A program made the translations under genes and the position numbers. Below are positions 18,853 through 28,509 of a stretch of DNA of 64,000 bases, one piece after another; positions within the stretch are counted from its first letter, which is position 1, and every line of letters starts with the position of its first letter. The notes under the pieces were generated by a model that was given only the letters and a program-made list of their open reading frames with translations, was not told the DNA's origin and made no database searches. This DNA comes from Streptomyces sp. TG1A-8. GTDB lineage: Bacteria > Actinomycetota > Actinomycetes > Streptomycetales > Streptomycetaceae. The stretch is from positions 4,402,001 through 4,466,000 of the forward strand of contig NZ_JASTLB010000001.1 of the NCBI RefSeq assembly GCF_030499535.1. Direction: 5' to 3'.

Positions 18853-21759
18853 CTAGAGCAGGGAGGGGACCTGCGCCGCCGAGACCTCCCGGGCCGCCCG
18901 CTCCACCGCACTCGCCAGCAGGGCCAGGTCGGTGGGGCCGTTGCCCAGTTCGCGCACCGGCCGGCGGGCCGGCGGGTCGCCCATGCGCTGCCACTCCAGC
19001 GGCACGACCGTGGGCCGCTGGGTCGCCGTGCGCGGGATGCGGCCCGTGACCCGGCCCCCCTGGAAACCGGTGACCCGCCCGTCCGCGTGCGCCAGCCTGC
19101 CGCGCCCCGGCGCCGGCTCGTCGGGCCCGGACTTCGGCGCGTCCAGCGTCACCCGCAGGGCGGCCCGGCGGGCCGGTTCCGTCTCCGCCGTACGGCCGCC
19201 GGCCTGGGCCGTCGCCACCAGGTGCACGCCGAGCCGCTCGCCCTCCCGGGCCACCGCCTCCAGCGCCCGCAGCACCGAACCGGCGGCGGGCCGGCCCGGT
19301 GAACCGAGCGCGGGGGACACCAGCGCGTCCAGGTCGTCGACCACCACCACCAGCCGGGGCAGCGGCGGCGGGACCTCGGTGCGCTGCCGCGCGGCGGCGG
19401 GCCGCAGCCGCAGCGTGGCGGTGGGCGTCGCCTCCGCGTCCGGGGCCCCGGACGGCCGCCCCGCCGGCGTGCGCTGCGCGACGACGCGGCCCGGCACCGC
19501 ACGCGCCGCGTGCCACTCGGCGAAACCCGTCCGGCCCAGCAACTCCGCCCGCCGCTTCAGCTCGGCGCTCAGCGACTGCGCGAACTCCCGCATCCGGACG
19601 GGGTCGTTGGCGAGCAGGTGGGTCGTCACATGGGGGATGTCCGTGCACACGCGCAGGCCCTCGCCGCGGCCGGCGCCCGTGCCGACGCCGTCCCGGCCGT
19701 CGATCAGCACCAGGCCCAGCCGGTCGGGCCGCTCGGCGGCGGCCAGCGAGGCGACCACGGTGCGCAGCAGTTCGGTACGGCCGCTGCCGGCCGGCCCCTC
19801 GACCAGCAGGTGCGGCCCGTCGGCGACCAGGTCGGCCGTGAGCGGGCCGTGCGGCCCGGCGCCCAGCACCGCCCGGGCCCGGCCGCCCGGTGACCCGGTG
19901 TCGTCGGCCGAGTCCGCCCAGCGGGCCATCAGCGACGCCGGGGTCGCCCGGGCGAGCCCCAGTTCGTCCAGCAGCCGCGCCGACTGCGGCAGCGGCACGG
20001 CCACGCGCGCGTGCCCTTCGTCGGCGGGGCCGTCCGCGCGCAGGGGGGCCAGCGCCCGCGCGAACCGCTCCGCCCAGACGGCGGACACCGCGTCCACGGC
20101 GGCGAGCGCACCCGGGCCGACGGGACCCGTCGGGGCGATCCGCATCAGGTGCAGCGCGCTGGCGACGTCGCCGCTGAGCAGGGCGACGGCCCCGCAGTGC
20201 CGGAAGGTCGGCGTGACCGCGCAGGCCGCCTCGTACGCCCGCGCCACCGGCGAGACGGGCGAGGTGGGCTCGGTCTCGGCGAGGCACAGGACGTGGATCC
20301 CGGCCCGCGGTCCGGCCGTGGCCAGCCGCCCCAGGGCCTCCTGCAGGGAGGTACCGCCCGGATCCCCGTCGACCACGACCACGGTGTACGGCCCCGGGAA
20401 CCCGCCCGGCCCCTCCAGCCCGGCGCCGTCCCTCGCCCAGGTGGGGCGCCGGCCGGCCGGCGGGCCGGCGTGCGCCCCGACCGGGGCCGAGCCCGCCGGA
20501 GCGGCCGGGAGGGCCACGGCGGACGGCGCCGGTCCGCCGGCGCCCGCCGCCGTGTCCGCCCCGGCGGTGAGTCCGCGCCCGTCCGTGCCGGTCGCCGGCA
20601 CCGCTCCCGCCGCCGGTCCGGCCGGGGTCCGGGGCGGAGCCGGCTGCGCCGTGCTCCGCCCCGAGGCCGCGTAGTCGTCCACGCGGCGCAGCAGCTCCTC
20701 CGTGCGGGCCGCCGCCTGTTCGCGGTCGTAGGCCAGCAGCAGGCGGCAGTCCTGGCCGTGTCCCGGGCGGACGTGCGGGAGCCAGCCCAGCCAGGACCAC
20801 TCGGCCGTGCGCTCCTCCACCGGGCGGGAGCGGTCCGCGCTGATCAGCACGACCTCCAGCAGGTCCGGGGAGTGCAGTGCGGCCAGCTGGGCCAGCACCG
20901 CGCGGGCCAGCCCGGACAGCCGGGGGCGCGGACCGGCCAGGCCCAGTCCGCCCACCTCGCGCAGCGAGGCCGTCACGGGGACGGCGGGCAGCACGCCCGA
21001 GCCGTCCGGCGCGCTCCGGTCGGCCGTGCCGAGCCGCACGGCCAGTGCCTCGGGGTGCCCCGGCCCCCGTTCCCACAGCCGGGGGCCCGGGCCCAGGGCA
21101 GTGAGCAGCAGTGCGGCGGGGTCGGGCCAGGCGTCCGGCACCCGCGGCACCCCGGCCGCGCCGGTCCGCGGGGCCTCGTGCGCCGCCGGGGCGGCTGCCG
21201 GCTGTTCCCCGCGCCCACCGGCCAGCCGCCGCGCCCACGCGCCGAGCCCGCCCCGGCGCCGGGCGCCCTGGGAGGCGTCGGTGTCCTGCGGTCCCGGGCC
21301 GGGCGGCACGGCGCCGGGAACCGCGCCCTGCCCCGCCGTACCGGAGTACGCGCCCCCGAGCGCGCCGACCCCGTGATGCCCCGCGTGCGTCACCCCGTCA
21401 CCGCCGGCCGCTCCGCGCGTCCCTGCCGCACCGCCCGGCACGCCGCGCCCGAAGCCCGCACCGGGGTCCGGGCCGCCCGCGCCGTACGCCCCCGCTTCCG
21501 TCGTCTCGTGCGCGTCCGCGAAGCCGCCCGGAACGGCGTCCGCGCCGAAGGCTCCGGGTGCCGCACCCCGCGCGTTCCCGCCGTGGTGGGCGGTGCCCGG
21601 GCCGCCCGGGCCCGCGGTGACCGGGCCGGACGCGGCCGGCCCCCCGCCCCGCCCGGCGCTCCCGGGGCGACCCGCGCCCGGGCTTCCGCCGGCGTCCGGC
21701 GCACCACCGGACGAACCGGGTGCGCCCGCGTGGCCGCCCCGGCGCTCGATGCCCGGCAC
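18853..21759 (-). CDS. FtsK/SpoIIIE-like ATPase, probable C-terminal part of a frameshifted FHA-FtsK protein
   Basis: 968 residues from the first available GTG in this phase. Residues 1-~190 are a Gly/Ala/Pro-rich linker. The ATPase region has LLVEGPAGSGRTELLRTV (Walker A with Arg replacing Lys, near 19770-19802) and LVVVVDDLDALV (Walker B). The same phase stays open upstream of 21759 with linker-like sequence (EPPFVPGQGG, GEPAGAAERTGAAGG). The preceding FHA open frame is therefore best read as the N-terminus of the same protein, with one base lost or gained at about 21760-21930. FHA-FtsK proteins of ~1,200 or more residues occur in Streptomyces next to kinase genes. A membrane-secretion or DNA-translocation role is family inference. 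Confidence 0.75.
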   Translation of the reverse strand: MPGIERRGGHAGAPGSSGGAPDAGGSPGAGRPGSAGRGGGPAASGPVTAGPGGPGTAHHGGNARGAAPGAFGADAVPGGFADAHETTEAGAYGAGGPDPGAGFGRGVPGGAAGTRGAAGGDGVTHAGHHGVGALGGAYSGTAGQGAVPGAVPPGPGPQDTDASQGARRRGGLGAWARRLAGGRGEQPAAAPAAHEAPRTGAAGVPRVPDAWPDPAALLLTALGPGPRLWERGPGHPEALAVRLGTADRSAPDGSGVLPAVPVTASLREVGGLGLAGPRPRLSGLARAVLAQLAALHSPDLLEVVLISADRSRPVEERTAEWSWLGWLPHVRPGHGQDCRLLLAYDREQAAARTEELLRRVDDYAASGRSTAQPAPPRTPAGPAAGAVPATGTDGRGLTAGADTAAGAGGPAPSAVALPAAPAGSAPVGAHAGPPAGRRPTWARDGAGLEGPGGFPGPYTVVVVDGDPGGTSLQEALGRLATAGPRAGIHVLCLAETEPTSPVSPVARAYEAACAVTPTFRHCGAVALLSGDVASALHLMRIAPTGPVGPGALAAVDAVSAVWAERFARALAPLRADGPADEGHARVAVPLPQSARLLDELGLARATPASLMARWADSADDTGSPGGRARAVLGAGPHGPLTADLVADGPHLLVEGPAGSGRTELLRTVVASLAAAERPDRLGLVLIDGRDGVGTGAGRGEGLRVCTDIPHVTTHLLANDPVRMREFAQSLSAELKRRAELLGRTGFAEWHAARAVPGRVVAQRTPAGRPSGAPDAEATPTATLRLRPAAARQRTEVPPPLPRLVVVVDDLDALVSPALGSPGRPAAGSVLRALEAVAREGERLGVHLVATAQAGGRTAETEPARRAALRVTLDAPKSGPDEPAPGRGRLAHADGRVTGFQGGRVTGRIPRTATQRPTVVPLEWQRMGDPPARRPVRELGNGPTDLALLASAVERAAREVSAAQVPSLL

Positions 21760-22565
21760 ACCGCCCTGCCCGGGGACGAACGGCGGTTCCGCGCGCCGGT
21801 GCCCGCCGGACCCCCCGCCGGCGCGGTCGCCCGGCGCGCCGGGAACGCCGCCGGCCGCTCCGGTCCGTTCGGCCGCTCCGGCCGGTTCGCCCCCGGGGCG
21901 ACCCGCACGCAGCCCTCGCCGTCGGGGACCGTCCGCACGCGGGCCCCGGGACCCCCGGACGGAGTAACCCGCAGGGCGGACTCGCCGATCCTCAGCACGG
22001 CCCCCGGAGGGAAGCGCACCGGGCGGTCGGTGATGCGGGCGCCGTCCAGGGCGGTGCCGTTCGTGGAGTCGAGGTCGGCCACCGAGACGCGGCCGTCGGC
22101 GGCGACCGTGACCGCGCAGTGCAGGCGGGAGACGTCCGGGTCGTCCAGCGGGACGTCGGCGTCGGCGGAGCGGCCGACGGTGATCCGGCCGCCGTGCAGG
22201 AGGTGGACCCCGCCCGCGTCCGGGCCCGCGACCACGTGCAGCTGGGTGGGGGCGTCGTCCAGCTCGGGATGCGGCTCGGGGGCCGCGGGAGCGCCCAGGG
22301 ACAGCACGGCGCCGTCGATCAGCGGGGGCTCGCCGAGGACGCAGCGGCGCAGGTCCAGCCGCTCCGCGCCCGCGTAGAGCACCACCTGCGCGCCGGAGGA
22401 CTCCCGGGCCGCACCGGCGTCTCCGGTGACCGCCGTGGCCAGCGCCGAGGCCACCGCGGCCAGGTCCGTGCCCGCGGGGGCCGTGACCAGCACGTCACGG
22501 CTCGCGGCGCGGCCCCGCCGCGGGGACGGGCCCAGCGGGTCTACGACGGTCAGCCGGATCTGCAT
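21390..22565 (-). CDS. FHA-domain protein, probable N-terminal part of the same FHA-FtsK protein
   Basis: Starts at MQIRLTVVDPLGPSPRRGR and ends at 21390 (391 residues), but only about the first 215-265 residues look genuine. The FHA domain lies at residues ~115-195: HLLHGGRITVGRS, DPDVSRLHCAV and DLDSTNGTALDG carry the phosphothreonine-binding Arg, Ser, His and Asn. After ~21,800 the frame becomes an Arg/Ala/Pro shadow while the next phase carries the linker of the ATPase. It is divergent from pkaA, so the FHA domain may read phosphothreonines made by the neighbouring kinases. Confidence 0.72.
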   Translation of the reverse strand: MQIRLTVVDPLGPSPRRGRAASRDVLVTAPAGTDLAAVASALATAVTGDAGAARESSGAQVVLYAGAERLDLRRCVLGEPPLIDGAVLSLGAPAAPEPHPELDDAPTQLHVVAGPDAGGVHLLHGGRITVGRSADADVPLDDPDVSRLHCAVTVAADGRVSVADLDSTNGTALDGARITDRPVRFPPGAVLRIGESALRVTPSGGPGARVRTVPDGEGCVRVAPGANRPERPNGPERPAAFPARRATAPAGGPAGTGARNRRSSPGRAVCRASSAGAATRAHPVRPVVRRTPAEARARVAPGAPGGAGGRPRPARSPRARAARAPPTTAGTRGVRHPEPSARTPFRAASRTRTRRRKRGRTARAARTPVRASGAACRAVRQGRAERPAVTG

Positions 22566-23007
22566 CGCCGTCAGCGGTCCCTTCTGCCCGGACGCGGACA
22601 TCCCCCGCCCCGCACGAGCACAGTCGGCCAGTACTGCAGGCATCCTCGCACCTGTCACCGACAACACGCCCACGATCGGCCATCACGTGATCTTGATTGG
22701 TCGGCTCTGCCCCCAAAAGTGCCCGACCGTCACCGTGCCGGCGATCAGTTGAGATCGGTCACGCCCGGTGCCGGGCAACCAACGGACCGGGGCGGGCGTC
22801 TTTCCTTCGAACCGGCCCGAACCGGCCCGAACCGGACCGGAACCAGGCCGCAACCGGGCCCGGACCGCACCGGCTCCGGCCCGGACCGCGGACCGGCGGG
22901 CCGGCCGACGTCGTCCTGGAACGCTTGCGTGCCGTCCCGCGGAGCGGCACTACAGTGGGTCGGGACGCAGGCAAGCAAGCAGCAGCACACAGCAGGGAGC
23001 GCGTGAC
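22566..23007. promoter_or_regulatory. divergent intergenic region between fha-ftsK and pkaA
   Basis: 442 bp without a gene. It holds a 10-bp palindrome ATCACGTGAT (22682-22691), three tandem copies of CGAACCGGCC-like decamers (22808-22850), and a plausible pkaA -10 box TACAGT at 22951-22956. No gene is seen. Confidence 0.5.
22808..22850. repeat. 10-bp tandem repeat upstream of pkaA
   Basis: About three consecutive copies of CGAACCGGCC, then degenerate CCGGAACC units. It is non-coding and lies ~160-200 bp upstream of the kinase start. Confidence 0.7.
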
Positions 23008-24705
23008 GTGCGGCCAGTCGGCAGCAAGTACCTGCTCGAGGAGCCGCTCGGACGCGGCGCCACGGGCACCGTCTGGCGTGCCCGCCAGCGCGAGACCGCG
23101 GGCGCCGAGGCGGCCGTGCCCGGCCAGCCCGGCGAGACCGTCGCGATCAAGGTCCTCAAGGAGGAGCTGGCGAGCGACCCCGACATCGTGATGCGCTTCC
23201 TCAGGGAGCGCTCCGTCCTGCTCCGGCTCACCCACCCGAACATCGTCCGGGTCCGCGACCTGGTCGTCGAGGGCGACCTGCTGGCGCTGGTCATGGACCT
23301 CGTCGACGGCCCCGACCTGCACCGCTACCTGCGCGAGAACGGCTCCTTCACGCCGGTCGCCGCCGCCCTGCTGACCGCGCAGATCGCCGACGCCCTCGCC
23401 GCGAGCCACGCCGACGGCGTCGTCCACCGCGACCTGAAGCCCGCGAACGTGCTGCTCCGGCAGTACGACGGGCAGATGCACCCGATGCTGACCGACTTCG
23501 GCATCGCCCGTCTCGCCGACTCCCCGGGCCTGACCCGCACCCACGAGTTCGTCGGTACGCCCGCGTACGTCGCGCCGGAGTCCGCCGAGGGCCGCCCGCA
23601 GACTTCGGCCGTGGACGTCTACGGTGCCGGGATCCTGCTGTACGAGCTGGTCACCGGCCGTCCGCCGTTCTCCGGCAGCACCGCGCTCGAAGTGCTGCAC
23701 CAGCACCTGAGCGCCGAGCCGCGCCGCCCCTCCACCGTCCCGGACCCGCTGTGGACGGTCATCGAGCGCTGCCTGCGCAAGGACCCCGGGCAACGGCCGA
23801 GCGCCGAGAACCTCGCGCGCGGGCTGCGCGTCGTCGCCGAGGGCGTCGGCGTGCACGCCGACGCCGCGCGGATCGCCGCCGCCGAGGGCGTGGGCGCCCT
23901 GCTGGCCCCCGACCCGGCCCCGGCCCCGGTCCCGGGCGTGCCCGGCGCCGCCGGCCCCACCCAGGTGCTGCCGGCGGGCACGCCGCAGGGGGCGTACGAC
24001 CCGAACGCGGCGACCAGCGTCCTGCCGCACACCGGCGGCCCCGCCGGCGCGGCCGACCCCACCACCGTGCTGCCCGCCACCGGCGCGGCGGACCCGACCG
24101 CCGTCATGCCGCCGCTGCCCCAGGGCCGGCCCGGCCGGCAGGACGAGCAGGACGAGCAGGACGAGCAGCAGCCGCACCCGTGGCAGACCCAGCTGCGTGC
24201 CGCCCGCGACCGCAACGAGCAGACGCAGGTGCAGTACCTCGACCCCGACGAGGACCCGCTGCGCCGCCGCCCCCAGCGGCAGGCCGCCCGGCCGCAGCAG
24301 CAGCCGCGCCCGGCCCCGCAGCCGCGCCCCCAGCGTCCGCAGCCGCGCGGCCGGCAGCGCCCGGCGGCCGACTACGGCTACCCGCAGCAGCCGCAGCAGT
24401 ACGCCCCGCCGCAGCAGCCGCAGCGGTACGCCCCGCCCGCCCGGCCCGAGCCGCGCCCCGCGCGTGAGCCCCGGCCGGCCCGGCAGCGCGGCGCCAACCC
24501 GATGAAGATCCCCGGACTGGGCTGCCTGAAGGGCTGCCTGTTCACGATCGTCATCCTGGTCGTCGCCGGCTGGCTGGTGTGGGAGCTGACCCCGCTGCAC
24601 ACCTGGGTCGGCCAGGGCAAGGGCTACTGGGACCAGCTGACCGACTGGGTCGGCGCCGTGAGCGACTGGGTCGGGAAGCTGGACGGCTCCGGCACCGGCA
24701 ACTGA
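23008..24705 (+). CDS. pkaA: membrane-anchored serine/threonine protein kinase
   Basis: 565 residues. The N-terminal Hanks-type kinase domain (residues ~8-270) has LGRGATGTVWRA, VAIKVLKEEL (catalytic Lys), HRDLKPANVLL, DFGIARL and GTPAYVAPE, all intact. A Gln/Pro/Arg-rich cytoplasmic linker follows, then a membrane segment (LFTIVILVVAGWLVWEL) and a short external tail. The start is the GTG before RPVGSKYLLEEP, with GGGAG 8 nt upstream. Gene order and sequence match Streptomyces PkaA. It is followed 112 bp later by pkaB. Confidence 0.95.
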   Translation: MRPVGSKYLLEEPLGRGATGTVWRARQRETAGAEAAVPGQPGETVAIKVLKEELASDPDIVMRFLRERSVLLRLTHPNIVRVRDLVVEGDLLALVMDLVDGPDLHRYLRENGSFTPVAAALLTAQIADALAASHADGVVHRDLKPANVLLRQYDGQMHPMLTDFGIARLADSPGLTRTHEFVGTPAYVAPESAEGRPQTSAVDVYGAGILLYELVTGRPPFSGSTALEVLHQHLSAEPRRPSTVPDPLWTVIERCLRKDPGQRPSAENLARGLRVVAEGVGVHADAARIAAAEGVGALLAPDPAPAPVPGVPGAAGPTQVLPAGTPQGAYDPNAATSVLPHTGGPAGAADPTTVLPATGAADPTAVMPPLPQGRPGRQDEQDEQDEQQPHPWQTQLRAARDRNEQTQVQYLDPDEDPLRRRPQRQAARPQQQPRPAPQPRPQRPQPRGRQRPAADYGYPQQPQQYAPPQQPQRYAPPARPEPRPAREPRPARQRGANPMKIPGLGCLKGCLFTIVILVVAGWLVWELTPLHTWVGQGKGYWDQLTDWVGAVSDWVGKLDGSGTGN

Positions 24706-24817
24706 GCGCGAGTCTGGTTATTTGTCGACACCCGACGGGTGATTTCCGTCTCCGCGGTGAAGGTCGGCTCGCCGGACGCGTAGTTTTTACTGACAACACG
24801 CGTCTGTAGGAGCAGTC

Positions 24818-26044
24818 TTGGCACGGAAGATCGGCAGCCGGTACACCGCCAACCAGATCCTGGGACGGGGCAGCGCCGGCACGGTGTGGCTGGGCGAGGG
24901 ACCGGACGGCCCCGTCGCCGTCAAGCTGCTGCGCGAGGACCTCGCCTCCGATCAGGAACTCGTCGGACGCTTCGTCCAGGAGCGCACCGCACTGCTCGGC
25001 CTGGAGCACCCGCACATCGTGTCCGTGCGCGACCTGGTGGTCGACGGCAACGACCTCGCGCTGGTCATGGACCTGGTCCGGGGCACGGACCTGCGCACCC
25101 GCCTGGAGCGCGAGCGGCGGCTCGCCCCGGAGGCGGCCGTCGCGATCGTCGCGGACGTGGCCGACGCGCTCGCCGCGGCCCACGCGGCCGGCGTCGTGCA
25201 CCGGGACGTCAAGCCCGAGAACGTACTGCTGGACATGCAGGGCCCGCTCGGCCCCGGCGGCGCCCACCCGGCGCTGCTCACCGACTTCGGCGTCGCCAAG
25301 CTGATCGACTCCCCGAAGCGGACCCGCGCCACGAAGATCATCGGCACGCCCGACTACCTGGCCCCGGAGATCGTCGAGGGCCTGCCCCCGCGGGCCGCCG
25401 TGGACATCTACGCGCTGGCGACGGTCCTGTACGAGCTGCTCGCCGGCTTCACCCCCTTCGGCGGCGGCCACCCCGGCGCGGTCCTGCGCCGGCACGTCAC
25501 CGAGACCGTCGTACCGCTGCCCGGCATCCCCGAGGAGCTGTGGCAGCTGATCGTGCAGTGCCTGGCCAAGGCCCCCGCCTCCCGGCTGCGCGCCTCGGAG
25601 CTGGCGGCGCGGCTGCGCGAGCAGCTGCCGCTGCTGGCCGGGATGCCCCCGCTCGACGTGGACGAGCCGGACGCGGAGTCCCAGGAGCAGGGCCCCGGGG
25701 AGCCCGCGGCACCGGCCGCGTCCGCGGAGCCCCCGCGCCGCCGGGGCGCGGTGCCCCTGGTCCCGGGGGCCAGGCCGGACTCCAACCGGGACACGCACAC
25801 CTCGATGCGGGTGCCGGCCCCGGACGAGCTGGCCGGGGGAGCCCGGGGCACGGCGCGCGCGCCCCGCGCGTCCGGTGCGCCCCGGCCGGGCTCGGCCCGG
25901 CACCGGGCCGCCGCCCGCCGCCGCAGGATCACCCTGGGCGTCGCGGGGGTGGTGCTGGCCGCGGCCGTCGGCTTCGGCGCCTGGGCGGCGGCCTCGGGGG
26001 GCGACCGGCCGCCGCGGGACACCCACGGCACGTCGGCGCCCTGA
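24818..26044 (+). CDS. pkaB: membrane-anchored serine/threonine protein kinase
   Basis: 408 residues from a TTG start with TAGGAG ribosome site 5 nt upstream. The kinase domain (residues ~6-270) has [40 protein letters not shown] and GTPDYLAPE. The linker is Pro/Ala/Arg-rich with a TSM segment, and a membrane helix ([22 protein letters not shown]) ends the protein with a short outer tail. It is a tandem paralogue of pkaA with a shorter C-terminal region. Confidence 0.95.
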   Translation: MARKIGSRYTANQILGRGSAGTVWLGEGPDGPVAVKLLREDLASDQELVGRFVQERTALLGLEHPHIVSVRDLVVDGNDLALVMDLVRGTDLRTRLERERRLAPEAAVAIVADVADALAAAHAAGVVHRDVKPENVLLDMQGPLGPGGAHPALLTDFGVAKLIDSPKRTRATKIIGTPDYLAPEIVEGLPPRAAVDIYALATVLYELLAGFTPFGGGHPGAVLRRHVTETVVPLPGIPEELWQLIVQCLAKAPASRLRASELAARLREQLPLLAGMPPLDVDEPDAESQEQGPGEPAAPAASAEPPRRRGAVPLVPGARPDSNRDTHTSMRVPAPDELAGGARGTARAPRASGAPRPGSARHRAAARRRRITLGVAGVVLAAAVGFGAWAAASGGDRPPRDTHGTSAP

Positions 26045-26120
26045 AGCCCGGGGCCGGCCCCGGGCCGCAGGCCGCGGGCGCCCGGCCCTGCCCGCTCGAC
26101 GGAGCCGTTACGCTGGGGGC

Positions 26121-27227
26121 GTGGCAGTCGTCGATGTATCCGAAGAGCTGAAGTCCCTCTCCTCGACCATGGAGTCGATCGAGGCCGTCCTGGACCTCGA
26201 TGCGATGAGGGCCCAAATCGCCGTGCTTGAGGAGCAGGCGGCGGCACCGTCCCTGTGGGACAACCCGGACGAGGCGCAGAAGGTCACCAGCAAGCTCTCC
26301 CACCTCCAGGCGGAGGTCAGGAAGGCCGAGGCGCTGCGCGGCCGGATCGACGATCTCGCCGTGCTGTTCGAGATGGCCGAGGAGGAGGACGACCCGGACA
26401 CCCGCGCCGAGGCCGAGTCCGAGCTGACCGCCGTGCGGAAGGCGCTGGACGAGATGGAGGTCCGGACGCTGCTCAGCGGCGAGTACGACTCCCGTGAGGC
26501 CCTCGTCAACATCCGCGCCGAGGCCGGTGGCGTCGACGCCGCCGACTTCGCCGAGAAGCTGCAGCGCATGTACCTGCGCTGGGCCGAGCAGCGCGGCTAC
26601 AAGACGGAGGTCTACGAGACGTCGTACGCCGAGGAGGCCGGCATCAAGTCGACCACCTTCGCCGTGCAGGCGCCGTACGCCTACGGGACGCTCTCGGTCG
26701 AGCAGGGCACGCACCGCCTCGTGCGCATCTCGCCCTACGACAACCAGGGGCGCCGCCAGACCTCCTTCGCCGGTGTCGAGGTGCTGCCCGTCGTCGAGCA
26801 GTCCGACCACGTCGAGATCGACGAGAGCGAACTGCGCATCGACGTCTACCGGTCCTCCGGCCCCGGCGGCCAGGGCGTCAACACCACCGACTCCGCCGTG
26901 CGCATCACGCACCTGCCCACCGGCATCGTGGTCTCCTGCCAGAACGAGCGGTCGCAGATCCAGAACAAGGCCACCGCGATGAACGTCCTGCAGGCCAAGC
27001 TGCTGGAGCGGCGCCGGCAGGAGGAGCAGGCCAGGATGGACGCCCTCAAGGGCGACGGCGGCAACTCCTGGGGCAACCAGATGCGCTCGTACGTGCTGCA
27101 CCCGTACCAGATGGTCAAGGACCTGCGCACCGACCACGAAGTGGGCAACCCCGAGGCCGTGTTCAACGGCGAGATCGACGGGTTCCTGGAGGCCGGCATC
27201 CGCTGGCGCAAGCAGCAGGAGAAGTGA
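26121..27227 (+). CDS. prfB: peptide chain release factor 2
   Basis: A 368-residue RF2 that releases nascent chains at UGA and UAA. The GGQ hydrolysis motif is intact ([20 protein letters not shown]). At the codon-recognition tripeptide this protein reads SPY ([18 protein letters not shown] at about 26734), where RF2 usually has SPF. There is no in-frame stop or programmed +1 frameshift near codon 26, unlike E. coli prfB. The start is GTG 26121 ([13 protein letters not shown]). A strong terminator follows. Confidence 0.97.
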   Translation: MAVVDVSEELKSLSSTMESIEAVLDLDAMRAQIAVLEEQAAAPSLWDNPDEAQKVTSKLSHLQAEVRKAEALRGRIDDLAVLFEMAEEEDDPDTRAEAESELTAVRKALDEMEVRTLLSGEYDSREALVNIRAEAGGVDAADFAEKLQRMYLRWAEQRGYKTEVYETSYAEEAGIKSTTFAVQAPYAYGTLSVEQGTHRLVRISPYDNQGRRQTSFAGVEVLPVVEQSDHVEIDESELRIDVYRSSGPGGQGVNTTDSAVRITHLPTGIVVSCQNERSQIQNKATAMNVLQAKLLERRRQEEQARMDALKGDGGNSWGNQMRSYVLHPYQMVKDLRTDHEVGNPEAVFNGEIDGFLEAGIRWRKQQEK

Positions 27228-27238
27228 CTTCGTCGACG

Positions 27239-27271
27239 TGACAACTGCCGCCCGCGAGGCGGCAGTTGTCA
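27239..27271 (+). terminator. prfB terminator
   Basis: A perfect 14-bp stem TGACAACTGCCGCC / GGCGGCAGTTGTCA with a 5-nt loop, 11 nt after the prfB stop, followed by a moderately T-rich stretch. Confidence 0.85.
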
Positions 27272-27530
27272 TTCGTCTGGGTTTTACGTCACACTCACAC
27301 GCTTCAAATGCCGGCAAACGCCCCCTCCGGGGACACCGCGCCCGCAACGGCCTTGACGCTGCTTCGAAAAGTGGGAAGGGTGACCGTGGCACGCGTGTCT
27401 CTGGGGCGCATGTGAACCGGGGAAATCGGACCGCTCGACCTCGATTCGGGCTTCATCGGCGACCCCCGTCGATCACGGCCGGCCCCACGCGCCGCCTCAT
27501 TGACGATCAGCTACTGGGGGTAGCAACCAC
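27272..27530 (+). promoter_or_regulatory. leader region of LAETG surface protein gene
   Basis: 259 bp between the prfB terminator and the surface-protein start, more AT-rich than its surroundings. A GGGGGT ribosome site precedes the ATG at 27531. A TTGACG at ~27500 is too close to the start to be its -35. No promoter can be assigned with confidence. Confidence 0.4.
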
Positions 27531-28466
27531 ATGACGAAGAAGACGCGGGTCCGGGTCGCGCGGATCGCCGCCGGCGCCGTGATCGCGGCCGGCGCCTCAC
27601 TGACCGCGGCCGGCGCGGCTTCCGCCCTGGACCTCGGTGTCCAGGCGGGCCCCATCGCCATCGGCGTGGACACGGGGGGCGACACCGACGGCACGACCGA
27701 GGGGACGGCCCAGGGCGCCACCGAGGGCGCCAGCCTCGGTGTGACCGAGGGCACCTCCGAGGGTGCGGTCCAGGGCGCCACCGAGGGTGCGGTCCAGGGC
27801 ACCTCCGAGGGTGCGGTCCAGGGCACCACCGAGGGTGCGGTCCAGGGCGCCACCGAGGGCACCTCCACGGGTACGTCCGAGGGTGCGGTCCAGGGCACCA
27901 CCGAGGGCACCTCCACGGGTACGTCCGAGGGCTCGGTCCAGGGCACCACCGAGGGCGGCTCGGGCAACGGCGGTGATTCCGGCAACGGTGGCGGCTCGGG
28001 CAACGGCGGTGATTCCGGCAACGGTGGCGGTTCCGGCAACGGTGGCGGCTCGGGCAACGGTGGCGGCTCGGGCAACGGTGGCGGTTCCGGCAACGGTGGC
28101 GGCTCGGGCAACGGCGGCGGTTCCGGCAACGGCGGCACCTCCGGCGGTTCCACCTCCGGCGGATCCGGCAGCACGGGCGGTGACAGCGGCTCGGGCGGCT
28201 CCGCCACCGGCGGCTCCGGCAGCACCGGCGGCAACAACACCACCCCCGACGGCGGCGGCAACGACAACGTCTCCCAGGAGGCGGGGTCCTCGGCCCTCAC
28301 CGACACCGGGACGGACACCACGGCCCAGGGCGGCGACCAGCAGCTCGCCGAGACGGGCGCCGGCCAGACGGCGTTCCTGCTCATCGGCGCCGCCACGATG
28401 ATCGCCGGCGGCATCGGCTTCCGCTTCCTGCCGCAGCTGGTCGGCGGCCGGGGCGCCGCCGCCTGA
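27531..28466 (+). CDS. LAETG-type sortase-anchored repeat surface protein
   Basis: 311 residues. A Sec signal peptide ([28 protein letters not shown]-type site near SALDLG) is followed by ~20 tetrapeptide xxxG units ([11 protein letters not shown] variants; about 27690-27957). A Gly/Ser/Asn region with the unit GSGNGG (27958-28135) comes next, then Thr/Gly/Ser-rich sequence. The C-terminus is a sorting signal: LAETG, then a hydrophobic segment ([20 protein letters not shown]) and a short tail. LAxTG is the recognition pattern of class E sortases, which in Streptomyces also anchor chaplins. The protein should be covalently wall-bound. Function is unknown; elastic or adhesive spacer behaviour is speculation. 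Confidence 0.88.
   Translation: MTKKTRVRVARIAAGAVIAAGASLTAAGAASALDLGVQAGPIAIGVDTGGDTDGTTEGTAQGATEGASLGVTEGTSEGAVQGATEGAVQGTSEGAVQGTTEGAVQGATEGTSTGTSEGAVQGTTEGTSTGTSEGSVQGTTEGGSGNGGDSGNGGGSGNGGDSGNGGGSGNGGGSGNGGGSGNGGGSGNGGGSGNGGGSGNGGTSGGSTSGGSGSTGGDSGSGGSATGGSGSTGGNNTTPDGGGNDNVSQEAGSSALTDTGTDTTAQGGDQQLAETGAGQTAFLLIGAATMIAGGIGFRFLPQLVGGRGAAA
27690..28135 (+). repeat. coding tandem repeats in LAETG protein
   Basis: Two repeat classes lie within the gene: 12-bp units encoding xxxG tetrapeptides (27690-27957) and 18-bp units encoding [13 protein letters not shown] (27958-28135). They are short and near-identical, so length variation between strains is likely. Confidence 0.85.
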
Positions 28467-28486
28467 GCGTGGCCGTACGGCCACGC
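28467..28486. terminator. palindrome at end of LAETG gene
   Basis: GCGTGGCC-GTAC-GGCCACGC lies immediately after the stop codon. It may act with the larger hairpin at 28510-28540. Confidence 0.5.
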
Positions 28487-28509
28487 CGCGCACGCGCGAC
28501 GCATCACCG

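Noticed and set aside
24706..24817. Terminator between pkaA and pkaB
   Set aside because: No convincing hairpin is present; the kinases are probably partly co-transcribed.
26121..26220. Programmed frameshift in prfB
   Set aside because: The frame is continuous from the GTG start, with no early TGA.
27500..27506. TTGACG as -35 of the LAETG protein gene
   Set aside because: It is within ~30 bp of the start codon, leaving no room for a -10 box and ribosome site.
27690..28135. CRISPR array or non-coding satellite
   Set aside because: The repeats are in frame with a secreted protein and too short, with no spacers.
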